Positions 58,632 to 64,000 of a DNA stretch of 64,000 nucleotides are shown here, piece by piece. The notes beneath the pieces were generated by a model. That model made no database searches. It saw nothing but the letters and a program-made list of their open reading frames with translations, and had not been told where the DNA came from. The stretch is taken from contig CAXXOH010000003.1 in NCBI GenBank assembly GCA_963675185.2, forward strand, positions 806,001-870,000. The letters run 5' to 3'. The position numbers and the translations under genes are program-made. Numbering within the stretch: the stretch's first letter is position 1; each line of letters starts with the position of its first letter. The DNA comes from Ilyobacter_A sp963675185 (GTDB lineage: Bacteria; Fusobacteriota; Fusobacteriia; Fusobacteriales; Fusobacteriaceae).

Positions 58632-58710
58632 AGAAAATCTCCTTTAAATGTTTGTTCACACTCACATTATACCAAGGAAATATCTATGGGTCATTTTTTG
58701 TTGCAATTAT
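57663..58710 (-). mobile_element. IS30-family insertion sequence
   Basis: About 1.05 kb, one transposase gene. Candidate terminal inverted repeats: TTAAATGCAACA (57663-57674) and, at the right end, TGTTGCAATTAT (58699-58710), ten of twelve complementary. The right end overlaps the left end of the IS630 element by about six bases. Exact ends are uncertain. Confidence 0.8.
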
Positions 58711-59809
58711 AGTTAATCCTTAAAAAAATGGCAGGAAATCCCATAAAATTTTTAAATATTATTATGGGTGATGTTTTATGAAACAAATATTATATCTCGA
58801 GGAATTAAAAAAACTAATTTCTATTGAAAAGGATTTAAAAGTTAAACTTAAATTCATAGCTATTAATACTGCTGCGAAGCAATCTTCAATTCCAAAAGTA
58901 GCTGAACTTTTGGATATTCCAGAAAGAACTCTATATAGATGGGTTGATAATTGGAATCTATACAAGCGTGAAGGTTTGGTTTCACACTATTATAAATCCG
59001 GTAGAAAATCTATTCTATCTGAATCAGAGATGGAACAACTTAAAAAGATACTTTCTAATAAAGGAGCTTTTACCACCGAAGAAGCTCGAAGTATTATTTA
59101 CTGTGAATTTAAAAAATCAATCTCTTCAAAAAGACTTAGAGTGATTTTAAAAGAAAAGCTAAAATTTAATTTGTCCAAACCTTATGTTAAAAGTAATAAG
59201 CGTCCGGATAATGCAGAAGAAATACTTTCTAAAAAATTAAAAAACATAGCGGATGATCTTAAGAAAAAAGATGTCCCTTTAAAAGGTGTTTGTCTTGGTT
59301 TCTTAGATGAAACTACACCACAGTCTAATTCTAATACTGTGCGCTTCTGGCATAAAGAGCCAAAACTTACAGTAGAAAAACATATAGAGAAATGGAAAAA
59401 TAACACCGTAGGTTTCTATGCATTGAGAGGTAATAGCTGTCTTTCGTTTATGAACTCATCAAAGAAAGAGGAAATAGGAAAATTTCTCCAAAAGATCCGA
59501 GCTATAAATTCTGAATTTAAAAGAATTATAATCATCTTGGACAATTTTAAAAGCCATCACAGTAAATACATATTAGATTATGCTGAAAAACATGACATAA
59601 TCTTAATTTTTCTACCTCCCTACTCACCAGATCTAAACCCAATAGAGTTCATATGGAAGAGTATTAAACGCGAAATTTCTAAAATTTTTTTTGACATTGA
59701 TTGATATTAAGAAATTGATATATGCTAGTTTTGTCGAATTTGAGTCTGTCAAGAAATTGGTGTATCCATCCAAAATTTTTTGTCAAATATTTAGAAACTA
59801 ACTATAATT
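58705..59809 (+). mobile_element. IS630-family insertion sequence, abutting the IS30 element
   Basis: About 1.1 kb. Candidate inverted repeats AATTATAGTTA (58705-58715) and TAACTATAATT (59799-59809), perfect over 11 bases and extendable with mismatches. The right repeat overlaps the stop codon of the shifted transposase frame. Confidence 0.7.
58778..59801 (+). pseudogene. IS630 family transposase with a frameshift near the end
   Basis: The frame opens at ATG 58778 (GGGTGATG before it) with an N-terminal helix-turn-helix (KVAELLDIPERTLYRWVDNW) and reaches the DDE domain (FLDETTPQSN, IIILDNFKSHHSKYI, FLPPYSPDLNPIEFIWKSIK). It stops at 59704 after IFFDID. One base further on, a shifted frame continues with DIKKLIYASFVEFESVKKLV and ends at 59801, which is the expected C-terminal tail. 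So a one-base insertion (or two-base deletion) near 59701 has cut the last 32 residues. The catalytic residues are before the break, so partial activity is not excluded. Confidence 0.85.
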
Positions 59810-59881
59810 ATACAATTCAAGTATATATAAATCCATTCTGCAGTCCTAACATAGCTTTGTCAGCTACTTCACCTATTCATT

Positions 59882-60820
59882 TTAGAACTCAATCAAAGAT
59901 TTGATAAAGCCTTCGCCCCTTGCAACAGATTCCTCCATAGCCTTTTCTATATCGTCGAATTTATACCTATGTGTAATAAGTTTTTCCTGACTTACTTTAC
60001 CACTCGCCATCAATAAATCTGACCCTTCATATGATCTAAGTGGTCTTTCGTTAGCTGTTATCGGCGGAGAAACATTTAATATTTTTGTTCCCTTATAATG
60101 CCATGTGCTAGTGTCGACTGTTCTCGGATCATGATGCCATGCATAGAGTCCAATACTTCCACCATTTTTGTGCAACTTCGTGCACCACTCAAGTGCAGAT
60201 TTTGCACCAGAAGCTTCATAAGCGATATCAAAATAGTCCTTTAACTCTTCTAAACGAGCATCAGCTCCTACATCTGTTATATTTATAACTTCAGTAGCAC
60301 CGTATTCTTTTGCTAACTCCAGGTTTTCAGCTTTCGCATCTACCACAACAAGCGAATGAAGCGGGGCATGTCCAAGCAGTTGTATAAGGAGTAGTCCCAT
60401 ATATCCGGCACCAAAAACTATAACTTTGTCTCCTGGATAAACATCAGTGTAGGCATAAGCATTAACCGCACATGAAAGAGGCTCGACCAAGTGAACAGCT
60501 GCAGTAGATGCATCACAAGACAGTTTTATTCCTTGGGTAGCATCTATATTGGAGTATTCACTCCACTGGTTGGTTGATACGTAGTCCCCCTCTTTTATCC
60601 AAGTTACATCTTTTCCAACTTTAGTTACTACCCCTACTCCCTCGTGTCCAGGTATTTCATTCCTATCAAATTCTCCACTGATATATTTCCATACCTCGAA
60701 CATACATATACCGTTTACTATGGATTTTACCTGAACCTGGTTGGGACCTGGATCTGGTAAGTCAATTTCTCTTATTTCTAATTTTTTTATATCCGTAAAG
60801 AATACTGCCCTTGTTTTCAT
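59882..60820 (-). CDS. Zinc-type alcohol/polyol dehydrogenase (MDR family)
   Basis: 312 residues of the medium-chain dehydrogenase superfamily. Catalytic zinc ligands would be Cys in NGICMFEVW, His-Glu in GHEGVGVVTKVG and Glu in HLVEPLSCAVNA; the four-cysteine structural zinc lobe is missing. The Rossmann motif is VIVFGAGYMGLLLIQLLG (about residue 150). The ATG at 60820 is chosen for AAAGGTGGGG upstream, over one 39 bases earlier. It follows the IolW-like gene by about 100 bases, so the two probably form an operon for polyol or inositol conversion. Substrate not known. Confidence 0.85.
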   Translation of the reverse strand: MKTRAVFFTDIKKLEIREIDLPDPGPNQVQVKSIVNGICMFEVWKYISGEFDRNEIPGHEGVGVVTKVGKDVTWIKEGDYVSTNQWSEYSNIDATQGIKLSCDASTAAVHLVEPLSCAVNAYAYTDVYPGDKVIVFGAGYMGLLLIQLLGHAPLHSLVVVDAKAENLELAKEYGATEVINITDVGADARLEELKDYFDIAYEASGAKSALEWCTKLHKNGGSIGLYAWHHDPRTVDTSTWHYKGTKILNVSPPITANERPLRSYEGSDLLMASGKVSQEKLITHRYKFDDIEKAMEESVARGEGFIKSLIEF

Positions 60821-60921
60821 GAAATCCCCACCTTTTTCAATATACTTAATGCTGTCCATCTAAGAAATCTTAACTTTTTAATTTAATAGTTACTTTTCAA
60901 TATCATATTTTTAAAAAATAA

Positions 60922-61920
60922 CTACTCGTCCCCGACTATTTTTTCTAAATATTTGGTAAGCAGCAATGCATCCTCTTTAGTTACCTCTGCTTTTGCCTCT
61001 CCACGGATAGCCTTTGCCAATTGAGTATAATACATCAAGTAGTTACCCTTTATTACACGTTTTTTCTCCATAGTACCGTCAGGCTTGTGGTAATCATACA
61101 GTGAATTGTCTCCATAGTCCGGATCCGATGGCTTCATCCCTTGAAGTAGTTGCGGCTCCTGTTCCCCCATTTCGTGGAACTGGTAAACTCCCTTATCTGT
61201 ATGTATGGTATACCTAGGTTCAGGAAATATAGATGCACAGCTTGATTTTATTCTTGCCACAAAATCGCCATAGTCAAAGAGAACCTCAAACCAGTCTATT
61301 ACTTTAGATCCCTTTCTAACTTTTTTTGTTATAGAGTAGAGGTCCTCCGGTTCACCGAATAACTGAAGTGCCTGGTCAATAAAATGAGCCCCTAAATCAA
61401 AGGCAAAGTTCACACCTTTATGCCCCTCCTCACGCCATTTTTCATCTTTTACAGGATAATCAAAATCCCACGTCATACTTAATTCGTATATTTTATCCAA
61501 AGCACCCTGCTCTTTAAGCTCTGATATAGTTAAAAAGTCCCCGTCATAACGTCTATTCTGATAAGCCGCAATGAACAAGCCCTTTTCGTCTGCGATTCTA
61601 TTTAATTCAAGAGCCTCTTCATAGCTTGAAACGTAAGGTTTTTCAACTAAAACATTTTTATTTTTTTCCAACGCCATCTTAGCCTGCTCAAAATGCAGAT
61701 GTGTAGGCGTAGTTATAACCACTAATTCAATTTCATCATCATTTAAAAGTTCTTGATAATCTCTTACAAGATTAATATAAGGATAATCTTGTAGCGCCTT
61801 GTCACCCTTACGTTGGACTATACTTTTAAGTTTGAAATCCTCATGAGCATGAATAAACGGACAATGAAAAACAGTTCCTGAAAAGCCATAACCTAGCACT
61901 CCTGTTACAATTGGTTTCAT
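60922..61920 (-). CDS. Gfo/Idh/MocA oxidoreductase, scyllo-inositol dehydrogenase (IolW)-like
   Basis: 332 residues. The start VTGVLGYGFSGTVFHCPFIH is the NADP-binding motif of the YvaA/IolW subgroup (GYGxSGxVFHxP). Catalytic Lys is in LVEKPYVSS; NRRYDGDFLTISELKE, FDLGAHFIDQALQLFGEP and GNYLMYYTQLAKAIRGEA match the Bacillus IolW pattern closely. IolW interconverts scyllo-inositol and scyllo-inosose with NADP(H). RBS AAGGAGGG. Upstream at 62069-62080 is a perfect palindrome. Other sugar dehydrogenases share parts of this pattern, so the substrate is inferred. Confidence 0.8.
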   Translation of the reverse strand: MKPIVTGVLGYGFSGTVFHCPFIHAHEDFKLKSIVQRKGDKALQDYPYINLVRDYQELLNDDEIELVVITTPTHLHFEQAKMALEKNKNVLVEKPYVSSYEEALELNRIADEKGLFIAAYQNRRYDGDFLTISELKEQGALDKIYELSMTWDFDYPVKDEKWREEGHKGVNFAFDLGAHFIDQALQLFGEPEDLYSITKKVRKGSKVIDWFEVLFDYGDFVARIKSSCASIFPEPRYTIHTDKGVYQFHEMGEQEPQLLQGMKPSDPDYGDNSLYDYHKPDGTMEKKRVIKGNYLMYYTQLAKAIRGEAKAEVTKEDALLLTKYLEKIVGDE

Positions 61921-62068
61921 TATTTCCCTCCTTATATTTAATATATATCCGTATTTATAAAAAACAATATATAATTTTTCTATTTCTTACTCTCAAAATA
62001 AAACTAAACAGTTATGTACTAGAGAATAAAATGTCTATTTAAAGCTAAGTATAGATCAAGAACCATAC

Positions 62069-62080
62069 AGCGTTAACGCT
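62069..62080. promoter_or_regulatory. Palindrome upstream of the IolW-like gene
   Basis: AGCGTTAACGCT, a perfect 12-base palindrome about 150 bases before the start codon, like a LacI-family operator without the central CG. No strong promoter is seen beside it. The rest of 61921-62246 is AT-rich with nothing else. Confidence 0.4.
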
Positions 62081-62246
62081 AACATAAAAACATAAAAAAT
62101 TTTATAACTCGTCAATCAATTAATAAAAGTATACCTTAGTATTTTGTTTTTTTCAATTTTTTTGCTCACTATTTCAAATAAAAAAGATCTATAATGGTGC
62201 AAACACTCTATTTTGCGGACAATCATTTCTCTGTGAAAAAATGATT

Positions 62247-63638
62247 TTATTTTTTATCACTTAACTTTTCATGTATGGCGGCAGCAGCCTTTTTCCCTGC
62301 TCCCATTGCAAGTATTACAGTTGCGGCTCCGCTTACTACGTCTCCTCCTGCATACACATCCTCTTTTGTGGTCTCCATAGTCTCTTCGTTTACCACTATC
62401 CCACCCCATTTGTGGGTATCCATATCTGAGGTTGTCTGCTTTATCAGCGGGTTAGGGGTCTGGCCTATAGACATGATAACAGTGTCCACGTCTATCAGGT
62501 ATTCGCTTCCCTCTTTCACAACCGGCCTTCTTCTACCTGAAGCATCAGGCTCACCTAGCTCCATTTCAACGCATTTCAAGCTATCCACCCAGCCTTCTTT
62601 CCCAACTATCTCAACAGGGTTTGTAAGAAGTTTGAACTGTATCCCCTCTTCTTTTGCGTGGTGCACCTCTTCCAGCCTTGCAGGAAGCTCGCTTTCACTT
62701 CTCCTGTAGACGATGTACACATTCTCAGCCCCAAGCCTAAGCGCCGTCCTAGCAGCATCCATTGCCACGTTTCCGCCGCCCACTACAGCCACGTTTTTCC
62801 CTACAGATACAGGGGTCACTGCATTTTCCTTATAGGCCTTCATCAGGTTTACCCTTGTAAGGAACTCGTTTGCCGAGTATACCCCGTTTAGGTTTTCACC
62901 AGGTATCTCCATGAACTTAGGCAGCCCTGCACCGCTTCCTATGAATATAGCGTCGAACTCTTCCTTCAGCTCGTCTACAGTTATGGATTTACCCACAATT
63001 ACGTTCGTTTTTAGTTCCACACCGAGTTTTTTTATCTTTTCTATCTCGAACTGAACTATATCTTTCGGAAGACGGAATTCAGGTATACCGTAAGTAAGCA
63101 CCCCCCCGGATTTGTGAAGGGCTTCAAATATGCTTACTTCATAACCCAATTTAGCCAGCTCTCCAGCGCAGCTTAGCCCTGCAGGTCCGCTCCCTATAAC
63201 AGCAACTTTTTTGCCGTTTTTCTCTATCTCTACCTCTTTTTCTGTCTTGTTTTCCCTCATATAGTCGGCTACAAACCTCTCAAGTCTACCTATGGCGACA
63301 GCCTCACCCTTAAGGGCCCTTACGCACACGCTTTCGCATTGGCTCTCTTGAGGACAGACCCTACCGCATATAGCAGGAAGGTTGTTTGAATCCATTATCA
63401 CATCATAAGCCTTTTCGAAGTTCCCCTCTGCAACCTCTTTTATGAACTCAGGTATGTTAACCCCAACAGGGCACTTAACCACACATTTAGGATTTTTACA
63501 CTGGAGGCATCTTTTAGCCTCCTCCATAGCCTGCTCTTTTGTATACCCCGTGGCCACCTCTTTGAAGTTTTTTCCTCTTTCCTTAGGGTCCCTCTCAGGC
63601 ATCTTTACTTTTTCAGTACTCATATTAAATTTGCTCAT
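62247..63638 (-). CDS. nfnB: NfnB / glutamate synthase small-subunit-like flavoprotein
   Basis: With NfnA it forms the electron-bifurcating NADH-dependent ferredoxin:NADP+ oxidoreductase common in anaerobes. N-terminal [4Fe-4S] ligands in CLQCKNPKCVVKCPVGVN and CGRVCPQESQCESVC; FAD motif GSGPAGLSCAGELAKLG (about residue 150); NADPH motif VGGGNVAMDAARTALRLGAE; C-terminal GGDVVSGAATVILAMGAGKK. About 463 residues. ATG at 63638 is chosen for GGGGGAG upstream. The partial nfnA gene lies just upstream, which favours Nfn over glutamate synthase (GltD). Confidence 0.88.
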   Translation of the reverse strand: MSKFNMSTEKVKMPERDPKERGKNFKEVATGYTKEQAMEEAKRCLQCKNPKCVVKCPVGVNIPEFIKEVAEGNFEKAYDVIMDSNNLPAICGRVCPQESQCESVCVRALKGEAVAIGRLERFVADYMRENKTEKEVEIEKNGKKVAVIGSGPAGLSCAGELAKLGYEVSIFEALHKSGGVLTYGIPEFRLPKDIVQFEIEKIKKLGVELKTNVIVGKSITVDELKEEFDAIFIGSGAGLPKFMEIPGENLNGVYSANEFLTRVNLMKAYKENAVTPVSVGKNVAVVGGGNVAMDAARTALRLGAENVYIVYRRSESELPARLEEVHHAKEEGIQFKLLTNPVEIVGKEGWVDSLKCVEMELGEPDASGRRRPVVKEGSEYLIDVDTVIMSIGQTPNPLIKQTTSDMDTHKWGGIVVNEETMETTKEDVYAGGDVVSGAATVILAMGAGKKAAAAIHEKLSDKK

Positions 63639-63703
63639 TATTCTCCCCCTAAAAACCACTTTCTTAATTATTACCTAAAATTCCTGTCTATTAAATTACT
63701 TCA

Positions 63704-64000
63704 TTATTTTTTTATCTGTTGGTCCAGCCTGCAGATATGCTCTTCTTCTTTCTTCTTGTACATCCCCTGTCTAGCTATCAGCTCGTCGAAATCCATCAGG
63801 AACCCGTCAAAGTCAGGTCCGTCAACACAGGCGAACTTGGTCTCGTCACCGTAAGTGAGCCTGCACCCTCCACACATACCGGTACCATCTATCATTATAG
63901 GGTTCAGGGAAAACGATGTACTTATGTTGTGCTCCTTTGTTATATCCACTACGGCCTTCATCATTCTAAGAGGCCCGATAGAGATAACCTCGTCTATCTT
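63704..64000 (-). CDS. nfnA: NfnA, C-terminal part (ferredoxin-NADP+ reductase subunit alpha)
   Basis: The frame is open to the window edge, so only the last 98 residues are seen. Visible are VISIGPLRMMKAVVDITKEH, the [2Fe-2S] cysteine motif GTGMCGGCRL with a further Cys in KFACVDGPDFDGFLMDF, and a Lys/Glu-rich tail. This matches the small subunit of Nfn (also annotated SudB). It is followed on the minus strand by nfnB, as in other nfnAB operons. Confidence 0.88.
   Translation of the reverse strand, partial: KIDEVISIGPLRMMKAVVDITKEHNISTSFSLNPIMIDGTGMCGGCRLTYGDETKFACVDGPDFDGFLMDFDELIARQGMYKKKEEEHICRLDQQIKK

Noticed and set aside
1..64000. CRISPR arrays, tRNA and rRNA genes, prophage
   Set aside because: No regularly spaced repeats with unique spacers, no cloverleaf-like sequences and no phage structural genes were noticed by eye; a covariance-model scan would settle the RNA genes.

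Overview
The window reads as chromosomal DNA of an anaerobic, low-GC, Gram-negative bacterium of the phylum Fusobacteriota, probably near Ilyobacter, Propionigenium, Cetobacterium or Fusobacterium; I cannot name the species. The reasons are: outer-membrane markers (a beta-barrel protein with a signal peptide, and KdsC for Kdo/LPS); anaerobic enzymes (class III NrdD/NrdG, B12-dependent NrdJ, NfnAB, rubrerythrin); and an ATP synthase whose c subunit has the Na+-binding residues and the two-carboxylate motif described for Fusobacterium nucleatum. No rRNA, tRNA, CRISPR array or prophage was seen.

Layout. 1-6.5 kb: end of a family II pyrophosphatase, then nucleotide-reduction genes nrdJ-dut, nrdD and nrdG on the minus strand. 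6.5-8.5 kb: a MITE-like repeat and an outer-membrane protein gene. 8.5-11.6 kb: a YgiQ-type radical SAM gene and der. 11.6-20.6 kb: an iron alcohol dehydrogenase, an autoregulated LacI-type repressor, a small membrane protein, and a partial myo-inositol module (iolC-iolJ-iolG and a Na+/solute symporter). 20.8-26.9 kb: an NhaD-like carrier with an EIIA-CBS partner, a natural FakA-FakB fusion, kdsC and an XRE-cupin regulator. 26.9-35.2 kb: cinA, pgpA, a U32 peptidase, a GldA/YbdH-like dehydrogenase, a cation antiporter, coaE, and rarD with a decayed second rarD start beside it. 35.2-44.3 kb: a second full MITE-like copy, NAD(P)HX repair, and the ATP synthase operon atpIBEFHAGDC. 44.8-55.8 kb: atpZ-like/MFS, a methyltransferase, glmM, a small membrane transporter, purB, the lepB-rimI-unknown-histidine kinase operon, rplS and rubrerythrin. 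55.9-61.9 kb is the accessory part: a 118-bp tandem repeat with possible micro-ORFs, an orphan sugar-binding lipoprotein, abutting IS30 and IS630 elements, a zinc-type dehydrogenase and an IolW-like dehydrogenase. 62.2-64 kb: nfnB and the end of nfnA.

Two themes tie the genes together. The first is a sodium economy: a Na+-type ATP synthase, an NhaD-like carrier, a CPA-type antiporter and an SSS symporter. The second is inositol/polyol catabolism scattered over two loci 35-40 kb apart (15-20 kb and 56-62 kb). The symporter at one locus and the orphan binding protein at the other share a near-identical palindrome placed over their promoters, which suggests one regulon. The strongest regulatory DNA is a set of promoters with consensus spacing and well-placed inverted repeats, including a possible NrdR box pair at nrdJ, identical operators on both sides of the LacI-type gene, and a long inverted repeat at iolC. 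All family assignments come from reading motifs by eye; no database search was run.
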